This document shows positions 1 through 7,065 of a stretch of 9,549 nucleotides of DNA, in pieces. Positions within the stretch are counted from its first letter, which is position 1. Each line of letters opens with the position of its first letter. The stretch lies in assembly GCA_024640485.1 (NCBI GenBank), contig JAHEEY010000153.1, forward strand, positions 1-9,549, read 5' to 3'. The DNA is from Chloroflexota bacterium (lineage in GTDB: Bacteria > Chloroflexota > Anaerolineae > Promineifilales > Promineifilaceae). Position numbers and translations under genes: made by a program. The notes under the pieces were generated by a model. The model worked only from the letters and a program-made list of their open reading frames with translations. It was not told where the DNA came from and did not search any database.

Positions 1-2
1 TG

Positions 3-170
3 GTCCGATTCACTAAAGATGAAGGAGAAACCTGGATTACCCTGGGGATCGACCTGGACTCTGGGCAATTGGCGCTAGACGCGTCGTTGCTTGCCCTCGG
101 CCCTGGCCGACTGCAGATAATTCCGGCGGACCAGGCGCCCGGGGCCGCCGTTTCCGTGGAGCTCAAATAG
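3..170 (+). CDS. 3' end of a protein with an Asp-box-like C-terminal segment
   Basis: An open frame enters from the left edge and stops at TAG 168-170, giving about 55 C-terminal residues. It contains TKDEGETW near its start, which matches the Asp-box consensus S/T-x-D-x-G-x-T-W. The rest alternates short hydrophobic stretches with Asp, Gly and Pro turns and ends in VSVELK, which looks like the last strands of a beta-sandwich or beta-propeller domain. Such domains occur in sialidase-like, peptidase-associated and other exported proteins. One box in 55 residues does not identify the family, and the catalytic part lies outside the window. No membrane segment or sorting signal is visible at the C-terminus. 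The gene converges on the minus-strand operon, with a hairpin in the 93-nt gap. The frame and stop are seen directly; the domain type is inference. Confidence 0.6.
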   Translation, partial: VRFTKDEGETWITLGIDLDSGQLALDASLLALGPGRLQIIPADQAPGAAVSVELK

Positions 171-203
171 CCTCGAACTTGTGTTTCAAAAGACGAAAAT
201 GAC

Positions 204-234
204 AAGAGGCCATTCCAAGTCGGAATGGCCTCTT
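204..234. terminator. Bidirectional stem-loop terminator between convergent genes
   Basis: A perfect inverted repeat pairs 204-216 with 222-234 (13 bp; core AGAGGCCATTCC / GGAATGGCCTCT) around a 5-nt loop. On the plus strand it is followed by the T-rich stretch TTCTGCTTCTGCGTTTT. On the minus strand it is followed by TTGTCATTTTCGTCTTTTG. It lies 34 nt after the plus-strand stop (170) and 30 nt after the reductase stop (264), so it is placed to end transcription from both sides. The T tracts are interrupted, so efficiency cannot be judged by eye. Confidence 0.8.
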
Positions 235-263
235 TCTGCTTCTGCGTTTTCGGCAATCCGGGG

Positions 264-1199
264 TTATTTTCCGAGAATCTTGTTGATCTCGACAACCTCT
301 TCTGGTGTCAGATGCCAGTCGGCTGCCTTTGCGTTGGCAAGCAAGTGCTCCAGTTTCGTCAGGCCCGAAATGACCGAGCAGACCTGCGGTTGGGCCATCA
401 GCCAGGCATGAGCCAGCGCTGACATCGACCTGCCGCGGGCTTCCGCCCAACCTGAAAGCTTCTCCACAATGTCATAATTCTCTGCGGTCATGTACTTCTG
501 CACGTACTCGCTGCTCTCACCGCGCGAACCGGCAGGCGCTCCCTGCTCCCGGAGATACTTGCCAGTAAGAAAGCCGCCTGCCAGGGGGAAGAACGGGATG
601 AAACCGACGCCGTGTTCTTCACAGTAGGGAAGCACTTCCCTTTCTACTTCTCGCTCCAACATGTGATAGTGAGACTGTACGGTGACGAAAGGGCTCCAGC
701 CGCGCACCTCAGCGAGTAAATTCGCTTTGGCTAGCTGCCATGAGGCAAATGCGGAAGCGCCAATGTAGCGAACCTTGCCGCTGCTGATCAAATCATCCAG
801 GGCACGCAGGGTCTCTTCGATAGGGGTGCCGGCATCCCATCGATGAATCTGATACAGGTCCACGTGATCTGTCTGCAGCCGTTTCAGGCTGGCATCAATA
901 CCGTTCATTATGTGGTAGCGAGAAGCGCCGTGGTCATTGGGTCCTTCTCCAGTCTTGAAGAACACTTTGGTGGCTACCACCAGTTTGTCCCATTTGCCCT
1001 TGAGGGCATGACCCAAGGTAATCTCGGATTGACCGCCAGTATAAACGTCTGCCGTGTCAATGAAGTTGATTCCCAGATCCACGGCAGCGTCAATAACCTT
1101 GTTTGCCAAGTCTTGGTCGACCTTACCGCCGAATTGATTTGTGCCGAGTCCAATGACGGATACCCTGGTACCTGAACTGCCTAACTGTCTGTATTCCAT
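264..1199 (-). CDS. Aldo/keto reductase, NADPH-dependent type
   Basis: A 311-residue cytoplasmic oxidoreductase of the aldo/keto reductase superfamily, a TIM barrel expected to reduce aldehydes or ketones with NADPH. The catalytic tetrad is complete: D48 and Y53 in NFIDTADVY, K78 in VATKV and H119 in YQIHRWD. The N-terminus (MEYRQLGSSGTRVS) and the late segment SVISGLTKLEHL, which precedes the C-terminal helices and normally helps bind the coenzyme, are typical of the YhdN and Kv-beta-like branch. Length is normal for the family. The ATG at 1199 is preceded by AAAGGAG (1208-1214) at 8 nt, so the start is firm. It is last in the operon, 43 nt after the malic enzyme and just before the shared terminator. 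Substrate cannot be read from sequence. Pairing with a malic enzyme could mean local recycling of NADPH, but that is inference. Confidence 0.9.
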   Translation of the reverse strand: MEYRQLGSSGTRVSVIGLGTNQFGGKVDQDLANKVIDAAVDLGINFIDTADVYTGGQSEITLGHALKGKWDKLVVATKVFFKTGEGPNDHGASRYHIMNGIDASLKRLQTDHVDLYQIHRWDAGTPIEETLRALDDLISSGKVRYIGASAFASWQLAKANLLAEVRGWSPFVTVQSHYHMLEREVEREVLPYCEEHGVGFIPFFPLAGGFLTGKYLREQGAPAGSRGESSEYVQKYMTAENYDIVEKLSGWAEARGRSMSALAHAWLMAQPQVCSVISGLTKLEHLLANAKAADWHLTPEEVVEINKILGK

Positions 1200-1242
1200 A
1201 TTCGTCTCTCCTTTATGGTTGAGGGACTAGCCGCAGCTCAAG

Positions 1243-3765
1243 CTAAGCGTCACGGCCTTCGTATACGAAGCGATGCACTTTTTCAGCCACGGCTGCAGGA
1301 TCAACTTGCACACGGGCTTCCCCGGTTTCAATGGCGCATCTGGCAACTGCTTCAGCTACTGCCGGGGCGACCGAAAAATCCGTCCCTTTGGGAATGATCC
1401 AGTCGGCTCGCAGGTCCCGGTCGTCAACAAGATTTGCGATCGCTTTAGCAGCGGCGATCTTCATTTCGTCGGTGATGTTGCGCACCCGGGTATCCAGGGC
1501 ACCCCGGAAAATCCCGGGAAACGCCAATGAGTTATTTACCTGGTTGGGCATATCGCTGCGGCCGGTAGCCACAATGCTGGCACCGGCGGCGATAGCCAGG
1601 TCGGGCATTATTTCGGGAGTCGGGTTGGCCAGCGCGAAGATGATCGGATCTTGGGCCATGGTCTTGATCATGTCTTGGGTCAGGATGCCAGGTACCGAGA
1701 GTCCAATGAAGACGTCTCGCCCGGCAACCGCTTTGCTCAAATCTCCTTTGAGCTTCGCCTGGTTGGTGATGGCAGCCATCTCCTTTTTGATCCAATTGAG
1801 GTCTTTGCGCCCTTGATAGATCGCCCCGCGGCTGTCAACCATGATGACATCATGAACGCCCATTGCCATCAGCAGCTTGGTAACGGCGATAGCCGAGGCG
1901 CCGGCGCCGTTTACGGTGATAGACAGATCGCCGGGAGTCTTGCCAATCAGCCGGCAGGCGTTCAGAATACCAGCCAAAACTACGACAGCGGTGCCGTGCT
2001 GGTCGTCATGGAAGATCGGAATATCAGTGTGCTTGCGCAGTTCTTCCTCAATGTAGAAGCATCGCGGAGCGCTGATATCCTCAAGATTGATGCCGCCGAA
2101 GGTCGGTTCCAGGCTCTTGACGATTTCTATGATTTCGTCCGGCTCTTGAGTGGTCAAGCAGATCGGAAATGCTTCTACGCCGGCAAACGTGTGGAACAGG
2201 ATCGCCTTACCCTCCATCACCGGTAAAGCCGCTCGGCCGCCGATATTGCCTAAACCAAGAACCGCGCTGCCATCGCTCACCACCCCAACTAGATTGCTGC
2301 GAGGCGTGAGCTCAAAAACCTGCTTCGGATCTTTGTGAATAATCTTGGCTGGTTCCATTGCCCCTGGCATTAGATAGAACATCTTGAGGATGTTGTCGTC
2401 CTTAATCGGGACTTTGCTGTAGATTTCCAACAATCCTTGAAATCGCTCATGCAGCTCCAACGATTCTTCCCCGATGCTCAATGGCGTTGAACTCCTGGGA
2501 GGGACTGGAAACTTACCTTCATAGACAAAGCGGCGAGTCCGTTCGGCAATCTCCTCTGGGGACTTCTTCGAGCTTCTGGCAAAACCAGCGTCAACTGTGG
2601 ACTGGGCTACAGCCTGTGCAACAGCTGGTGCCACCCGGTAGTCAATTACATGGGGATATATGTAGTCCGCATGCAGCTCTTCGTCGGTAATCAAGGCAGC
2701 TATCGCCTTGGCCGCCGCAATTTGGCTGATAATGGGGAATCCGCTTGCTCGAACATCCAGCAGCCCTCGGAAGATACCGGGCACTACCGTATTAATGTCC
2801 ATTTGATTGGGATACGTGGATCTGGCGGTGGTGACTACCGCGGCTCCGGCAGCCCGCGCTTCCTGGGGAGTGATTTCCAATGGTGTTCCGAACGTGAACA
2901 ATATCGGATCATCGGCCATCTTCGTGATTAATTCGGGTGTAATGACCGTGCCTGACGAGAAGCCGATGTAAGCGTCGGCGCCAATGAGCATCTCCGCTAA
3001 TTCGCCTTTCTCATCGTTCGGGTTGCTGAAATGAGTGATCTCCCATTTTGCCCAATTCATGTCATGGGGCCGGTACTTGTAAATGGCGCCGTGACGGTCG
3101 CATACGATTACCTTGCCGTTGCCGTAGTTGTGAAGTATGGCTGCTGTACCGAGGCCAGCGGTGCCTGCACCATTAATGACAATCCGCATCTCGGACAGTG
3201 ATTTGCCGACTAAGCGACTGGCATTGATTAGCCCAGCCAAAACCCCGATGGCTACACCCTCGCGGTGATTGTTGACCACCGGAATGTGCAGTGCGCTTTG
3301 AAGGTGATTGGTAATGGTAAGGCCTGCCGGCGAGGCGATGTCTTCAATGCTTATGGCACCAAAGGTCGATGAAAGATTGAGAATTGTATTGATGAAAGAC
3401 TCAGTGTTCTTGCTCTTCAGCGCCAATGGCAAAGCGTCTACACCTGCGAAATTCTTCATGATAACTGCCTTGCTTTCCAGCACTGGCAGTATCGCTTCTG
3501 GTCCGATTCTACCCAAGCCGAAGGCAGAAGAGCCATCGGAGACGATAGCGATCGTATTGCCCCGGCAGGTCACGTCGAACGACCGGCTGGGATACCTTTC
3601 GATTTCCAGGCAAGGCTCGGCGACTCCCGGCGTGTATACCAGACTGAGTGCCTTACTGTCCCGTACTTGTACTTTGCTTCTGACCCCGATTAGTCCGCCA
3701 AAACGGCGGCGATATTTTATACCTTCGCTTTCGGGCTTTTCGGGGGATGTGGTTTTCTCTGCCAT
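1243..3765 (-). CDS. Tandem double malic enzyme: degenerate module fused to a near-complete module
   Basis: An 840-residue protein made of two short-form malic enzyme modules (about residues 17-418 and 438-837); the known reaction is oxidative decarboxylation of malate to pyruvate with NAD(P)+. Equivalent motifs repeat at an offset of 420-421: VYTPG (Y44) / FYLMPG (Y464); VSDGS 75-79 / 496-500; Lys 99 / 520; EDI 141-143 / 562-564; NGAG 198-201 / 619-622; PGIFRG 329-334 / 749-754; RFVYEG 412-417 / 832-837. Module 2 has the metal and substrate motifs LEDISAPRCF, IFHDDQHGT (585-592), ALANPTPEI and NQVNN. Module 1 has NNHREG in place of HDDQHG, SPAGL for APRCF, TFGTPLEI for ALANPTPEI, and NQMDI for NQVNN. 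There is no phosphotransacetylase domain, which separates it from MaeB. The ATG at 3765 is the first possible start, because TAA TAG lie in frame just upstream. Cofactor preference and whether the protein is active are unknown. Confidence 0.92.
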   Translation of the reverse strand: MAEKTTSPEKPESEGIKYRRRFGGLIGVRSKVQVRDSKALSLVYTPGVAEPCLEIERYPSRSFDVTCRGNTIAIVSDGSSAFGLGRIGPEAILPVLESKAVIMKNFAGVDALPLALKSKNTESFINTILNLSSTFGAISIEDIASPAGLTITNHLQSALHIPVVNNHREGVAIGVLAGLINASRLVGKSLSEMRIVINGAGTAGLGTAAILHNYGNGKVIVCDRHGAIYKYRPHDMNWAKWEITHFSNPNDEKGELAEMLIGADAYIGFSSGTVITPELITKMADDPILFTFGTPLEITPQEARAAGAAVVTTARSTYPNQMDINTVVPGIFRGLLDVRASGFPIISQIAAAKAIAALITDEELHADYIYPHVIDYRVAPAVAQAVAQSTVDAGFARSSKKSPEEIAERTRRFVYEGKFPVPPRSSTPLSIGEESLELHERFQGLLEIYSKVPIKDDNILKMFYLMPGAMEPAKIIHKDPKQVFELTPRSNLVGVVSDGSAVLGLGNIGGRAALPVMEGKAILFHTFAGVEAFPICLTTQEPDEIIEIVKSLEPTFGGINLEDISAPRCFYIEEELRKHTDIPIFHDDQHGTAVVVLAGILNACRLIGKTPGDLSITVNGAGASAIAVTKLLMAMGVHDVIMVDSRGAIYQGRKDLNWIKKEMAAITNQAKLKGDLSKAVAGRDVFIGLSVPGILTQDMIKTMAQDPIIFALANPTPEIMPDLAIAAGASIVATGRSDMPNQVNNSLAFPGIFRGALDTRVRNITDEMKIAAAKAIANLVDDRDLRADWIIPKGTDFSVAPAVAEAVARCAIETGEARVQVDPAAVAEKVHRFVYEGRDA

Positions 3766-3778
3766 AGTTGGCTATTAG

Positions 3779-3785
3779 CTCCTTT
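3779..3785 (-). promoter_or_regulatory. Distant Shine-Dalgarno of the malic enzyme gene
   Basis: AAAGGAG on the minus strand lies 13 nt before the ATG at 3765, farther than the usual 5-9 nt. In-frame TAA and TAG between it and the ATG rule out an earlier start. The ribosome therefore either uses a stretched spacing or arrives by re-initiation after selB, which stops 34 nt upstream of the ATG. Confidence 0.6.
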
Positions 3786-3799
3786 GGATCTTGCCGCTG

Positions 3800-5680
3800 C
3801 TACTGGCTAGGTTTTATTATCAGCTGCCGGTCATCTCCGACGCGTCGAGTCAACTTGATGTCATCAAGATGCTCCAGCAGCGCGATGGCGTATTTTCTAC
3901 TGGTGTTCAGGAGATCCCTGGTTTGGGCAGCGTTGATTCCTGAATTAGATTGAAGATAGCTTCTAACGCGATCTATAAGATCGCGATAGATTTCTTCAGA
4001 ATAGACAATGTCGTTGTTAAGCGGAATGAGTTGTCCCAAATCGATAAGGGCGAAGTAAACCTCTTCGCCTATCTCGCCCTTTACTTCTTTGATGCTGGGG
4101 GATGAAATCCCGGCGGACCGCATACTAGCTTCCAAAGCGGCAATACTAAGCAACTGTGTCGGCGAAAAAGCGATTTCATGCCCTGGAATGTGAACCAGGG
4201 CTCGATCTTCAACCAAGGCGCTATTTTCAGCAGCAAGGGCCACCAATGGATTGAACACGGCTGCCGGCAGCTTCATGCGACTGCGAAGTTCCTCTCGGGA
4301 CATGCCCTTGCGCAGTGGGAACTGGCTATGAAACTCACCGACCGTCTTGGTCATGGCGTCCAACTTCTGTTGCCAGCCAGTCCGTGAAATCAACTGCTTC
4401 CCAAATCGCACTATCTGCTGATCGGAATCGATTTCCAGGAGTGCCGCCTTGGCGGCGGCTTCGTCCAATCCAGATTGATTCATTAAATCATCTTCTGAGA
4501 CCGGCTCTATGCGCTGCAGCGCTTGAAGAAGAAGTTCTGCTGGCGTACCCTGTGATAAGGTCTTGAGCCGTTCGATGATTTCGGACCGGAACCGCTTGTG
4601 ACGTCGACCAGGAAATGGGTCAAGGATAACGCCGCCACCCAAGGTCGTGCCCGGCGAAGGTCTGCGCAAGATGAAACGGTCTCCACGCAGTACTGCTATT
4701 GGACTGCCCAAGGCTATCTGCAGCCAGCCTTCTTTTCCGGGGTCAATCTGTGCTTGCCCAAGGACCCGAGTCCGGCCTAATACTTCGGCAGACCCAACGA
4801 ACAACTTTACTTCCATATTGTGTTTGAGAGGGGTTCCGGCATCCAAGAGGTGGCGGTAGGCAACATCAAGTAGTATGGTGCTCCGAAGTGTGCCTGGCGC
4901 CGCTAATACCTCTCCCCGGTTTACATCTACCCGATCCATACCGGAGAGATTAACTGCTACTCTGCTGCCAGGACGGGCAAAGGTTCGCTTTGTCTTGTGC
5001 GTTTGCAGGCCTCGAATGCGACCCTTCACGCCTGAAGGCTGCAATTCTACCTGGTCCCCAACTGTCAGAGTGCCATCAAGCAGAGTGCCGGTGACTATTG
5101 TTCCAAACCCAGAGAGTGAAAAGACACGATCAACCGGCAGTCGCGGACGCCCTTTGTCAGGCCGAGGCCTTGCTTTTTGCAGCTGCTGCCATAAAGCTTC
5201 TTTCAGCACATCGAGCCCGGCACCGGTTTTGGCGGAAACAGGTACTATTGGGCAGCCGGCTAGGGCAGTGCCAGAGAGGGTTTCATCGAGATCCAGAGTG
5301 ACCAGCTCCAGCCAGTCCGGATCATCGATCATATCGACCTTGGTCAGGGCGACTACACCTCCGTGCACTTCAAGGAGATCGAGAATGGCCAGGTGTTCCT
5401 GGGTCTGGGGCATGACACCTTCATCTGCTGCCACTACAAAAAGGGCTAGATCAATGCCGCCGATGCCAGCCAGCATGTTCTCAATGAAATCTCGGTGGCC
5501 AGGGACGTCAATAATCCCTACTTCTTCATCCTGACCGAGCACTATCCAGGCAAAGCCCAGGTCAATGGTCATTTCCCTGGCTTTTTCTTCGGCGAGACGA
5601 TCAGGATCGATACCGGTGAGGGCTTCAATCAGTGTTGACTTGCCGTGGTCGACGTGCCCTGCAGTCCCAATGACGAACAT
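3800..5680 (-). CDS. selB: Selenocysteine-specific translation elongation factor SelB
   Basis: A 626-residue GTPase that carries Sec-tRNA(Sec) to the ribosome and recognises the SECIS hairpin of selenoprotein mRNAs. The GTPase motifs are in order: G1 GHVDHGKS (8-15), G2 Thr in REMTIDLGFAW (T38), G3 DVPG (58-61), G4 TKVD (113-116, the Thr variant also seen in E. coli SelB) and G5 SAK (149-151). EF-Tu-like beta-barrel domains follow (about 175-355, with FSLSGFGTIVTGT and LGGGVILD). A winged-helix C-terminal region (about 375-626) ends in the typical TSRKYAIALLEHLD and TRRVGDDRQL, the mRNA-binding winged helix. Length matches the family. Its ATG lies 4 nt after the TAG of the coiled-coil gene with only a weak GAGAAG upstream, which suggests translational coupling. 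No selA, selC or selD is in the window. The presence of SelB implies selenoprotein synthesis by this organism. Confidence 0.97.
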   Translation of the reverse strand: MFVIGTAGHVDHGKSTLIEALTGIDPDRLAEEKAREMTIDLGFAWIVLGQDEEVGIIDVPGHRDFIENMLAGIGGIDLALFVVAADEGVMPQTQEHLAILDLLEVHGGVVALTKVDMIDDPDWLELVTLDLDETLSGTALAGCPIVPVSAKTGAGLDVLKEALWQQLQKARPRPDKGRPRLPVDRVFSLSGFGTIVTGTLLDGTLTVGDQVELQPSGVKGRIRGLQTHKTKRTFARPGSRVAVNLSGMDRVDVNRGEVLAAPGTLRSTILLDVAYRHLLDAGTPLKHNMEVKLFVGSAEVLGRTRVLGQAQIDPGKEGWLQIALGSPIAVLRGDRFILRRPSPGTTLGGGVILDPFPGRRHKRFRSEIIERLKTLSQGTPAELLLQALQRIEPVSEDDLMNQSGLDEAAAKAALLEIDSDQQIVRFGKQLISRTGWQQKLDAMTKTVGEFHSQFPLRKGMSREELRSRMKLPAAVFNPLVALAAENSALVEDRALVHIPGHEIAFSPTQLLSIAALEASMRSAGISSPSIKEVKGEIGEEVYFALIDLGQLIPLNNDIVYSEEIYRDLIDRVRSYLQSNSGINAAQTRDLLNTSRKYAIALLEHLDDIKLTRRVGDDRQLIIKPSQ

Positions 5681-5684
5681 AGCG

Positions 5685-6935
5685 CTAATCTTCTCTAACT
5701 GGCACTAGGGCAGGTTGGCGCCGTCGGTTGGGGTTTTGAGAAGCAGCTTTGTCCAGCTCTTCCATCCACAAAAGGGGAATCCGCTTGATCGCATCCGTCT
5801 GTGCTGTCTGTATCCGCAGCAGCATCTCTTTTTCTTCATTAAGGCCCGCTATTGCACCATCCAGGGCCAGCATCTTCTCGTTAATCTGCTTTTGGTAGCG
5901 GTCGATGGTAGCCCATCGCTGTTCCAGTTCAATGGAATAGTTTTTCCACTTGCCGCTGTTATCGTTCTTGAACTCTTCCCAACGGCTATTTAGCCGATTT
6001 GCATCGATCTTCAGCGCTTCAGACGATTCACGCTGCTGTTGTTCGAGTTGTTTCTGCCATTCAGCCAGGGTCTGCACCGCCATACGGGCTTCCTTGTACT
6101 GATCGGAGAAAGTCACCCATTGTTCACCGAACCGGTTCATTGCTTCCGACCGTTCATCCATCAGGCGCTGCCAGCTTTCGACTCGTTTGCTGCGCTCGTA
6201 TTCGCCAATTTGAACCTGTTCCATCCAATGTTTCAGGCTTTGCCGTATCTTCTCTTGATCTTCATTAATGGTCCGTTGACTGCCTTCCAGCCTGAGAATG
6301 TTGGACTTCATCAGTTCGACCTGATCACGAATCTGTTCCCAACGTTTGTTGCTCTCGATTGCCGAAGTCTGATTGTCAGCAATTGAACGGCTGTTCTGAC
6401 TCTCTTTTTCCTGTAGAAACGAGAGTTCAGACTCCCTAGCTTCAATGATACTGACCAAGCTGGCAATCTTCGCCTTCTGCCCGCCGATGAGCTCAGACAG
6501 GCGGTTTTCCTCTGCGATACGCAGTTCCATCGCAGTCCCCAATCTGGAGATTGGCGGCAATTCTTTACGAATTTCGGCGATCTCGCGTGAGGTGACTTCT
6601 TGCTCCATCTTGCGAAGGCGATCGGCTTCCCCTTCCACGCGGATGCGGCGTTTTTCGTACTGCTCCATTAGCTGGACCAGCTCATCTTTGAATTGAGATA
6701 GTTGTGTGTCCATTTGGGGTATGCGGGACAACTGCGCTGAGGCGCTGGAGAGCTGCTTTTCCAGCGCTTGAATGCGCTGTTCACGCCCGCTGATCTCTCG
6801 GTCGCGCAGCGCCAAGCCTTGCTCCAGATCTGACAATTTGCGGGACAGCTTGCGGCGTTCGTCATCCAGCCACTCAATTCGGTTGTTTAAATCCCGCACT
6901 TCCTGCGATTGGGCAGAGTCACTATTCCTAGCCAT
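5685..6935 (-). CDS. Long coiled-coil protein of unknown function, first gene of the selB operon
   Basis: I do not recognise this family. The chosen start gives 416 residues beginning MARNSDSAQ; a frame extending to 7067 would add 44 residues with no coiled-coil character and would overlap the divergent gene. The ATG at 6935 has GGAG at 8 nt and a TATAAT box 43 nt upstream. The protein is almost entirely charged helix: heptad-like coiled coil at about 12-125, a break with PP (127-128) near IRKELPPISRLG, more coil at 135-180, and a long helical stretch from 195 to 395. It ends in a basic, Pro-containing tail (NPNRRRQPALVPVRED). Trp is unusually frequent in the second half (199, 237, 255, 273, 293, 319, 330, 341, 390), with several spacings of 18 or 11 residues. 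No signal peptide, membrane segment or nucleotide-binding motif is visible, so it is probably a cytoplasmic scaffold or filament-like protein. The 4-nt gap to selB shows co-expression, not function. Confidence 0.8.
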   Translation of the reverse strand: MARNSDSAQSQEVRDLNNRIEWLDDERRKLSRKLSDLEQGLALRDREISGREQRIQALEKQLSSASAQLSRIPQMDTQLSQFKDELVQLMEQYEKRRIRVEGEADRLRKMEQEVTSREIAEIRKELPPISRLGTAMELRIAEENRLSELIGGQKAKIASLVSIIEARESELSFLQEKESQNSRSIADNQTSAIESNKRWEQIRDQVELMKSNILRLEGSQRTINEDQEKIRQSLKHWMEQVQIGEYERSKRVESWQRLMDERSEAMNRFGEQWVTFSDQYKEARMAVQTLAEWQKQLEQQQRESSEALKIDANRLNSRWEEFKNDNSGKWKNYSIELEQRWATIDRYQKQINEKMLALDGAIAGLNEEKEMLLRIQTAQTDAIKRIPLLWMEELDKAASQNPNRRRQPALVPVRED

Positions 6936-6943
6936 TTTTGTTT

Positions 6944-6947
6944 CTCC
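6944..6947 (-). promoter_or_regulatory. Shine-Dalgarno that fixes the start of the coiled-coil gene
   Basis: GGAG on the minus strand lies 8 nt before the ATG at 6935. The alternative upstream ATG at 7067 lies upstream of the -10 box and would not be on a transcript from that promoter, so the shorter start is preferred. Confidence 0.65.
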
Positions 6948-6978
6948 AATCAGGAAATTAATCCTTGTTTCATGCGGC

Positions 6979-6984
6979 ATTATA
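6979..6984 (-). promoter_or_regulatory. Probable -10 box of the coiled-coil/selB/malic enzyme/reductase operon
   Basis: The minus strand carries a perfect TATAAT, which would start transcription about 37 nt before the ATG at 6935. The hexamer at 17-nt spacing is TCGCCT, a poor -35, so the promoter may be activator-dependent or simply weak. The box is centred within a short dyad (CATGC 6971-6975 and GCATG 6989-6993) that could be a binding site. Assignment is by eye only. Confidence 0.5.
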
Positions 6985-7028
6985 GCGTGCATGGGCATAG
7001 TAGGCGAGTGCCCGCCAATGCTCATAAT

Positions 7029-7058
7029 TTGCCGGACCGAGGCATCCCGAATTACAAT
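7029..7058 (+). promoter_or_regulatory. Candidate promoter of the first glycosyltransferase, giving a leaderless mRNA
   Basis: TTGCCG (7029-7034) and TACAAT (7053-7058) are separated by 18 nt. The predicted transcription start falls about 7 nt downstream, at or next to the ATG at 7066. No Shine-Dalgarno is present in the 20 nt before that ATG, so a leaderless transcript is plausible. The match is 4/6 and 5/6 to the sigma-70 hexamers and is not proof. Confidence 0.4.
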
Positions 7059-7065
7059 CTTCGAC

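Noticed and set aside
1651..2226. 191-codon plus-strand frame opposite malic enzyme module 2
   Set aside because: Shadow of a strongly conserved coding region; no independent evidence of coding.
1243..3765. Interpretation as MaeB (malic enzyme-phosphotransacetylase fusion) because of length
   Set aside because: The C-terminal half carries malic enzyme motifs throughout (VSDGS, LEDISAPRCF, HDDQHG, NGAG, PGIFRG) and nothing resembling phosphotransacetylase.
1243..3765. Recent DNA-level tandem duplication within the malic enzyme gene
   Set aside because: The two halves align at protein level, but I see no long shared DNA stretches, so the duplication is old and not an assembly repeat.
4875..5534. 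219-codon plus-strand frame opposite selB
   Set aside because: Arg/Ser/Pro-rich composition typical of an antisense shadow, no recognisable domain, and it lies entirely within a certain selB gene.
6772..7065. Open frame extending the first glycosyltransferase upstream by 98 codons
   Set aside because: It runs antisense through the start of the coiled-coil gene, is Ser/Arg-rich low-quality sequence, and the family-typical N-terminus MRIGIDARL begins at 7066.
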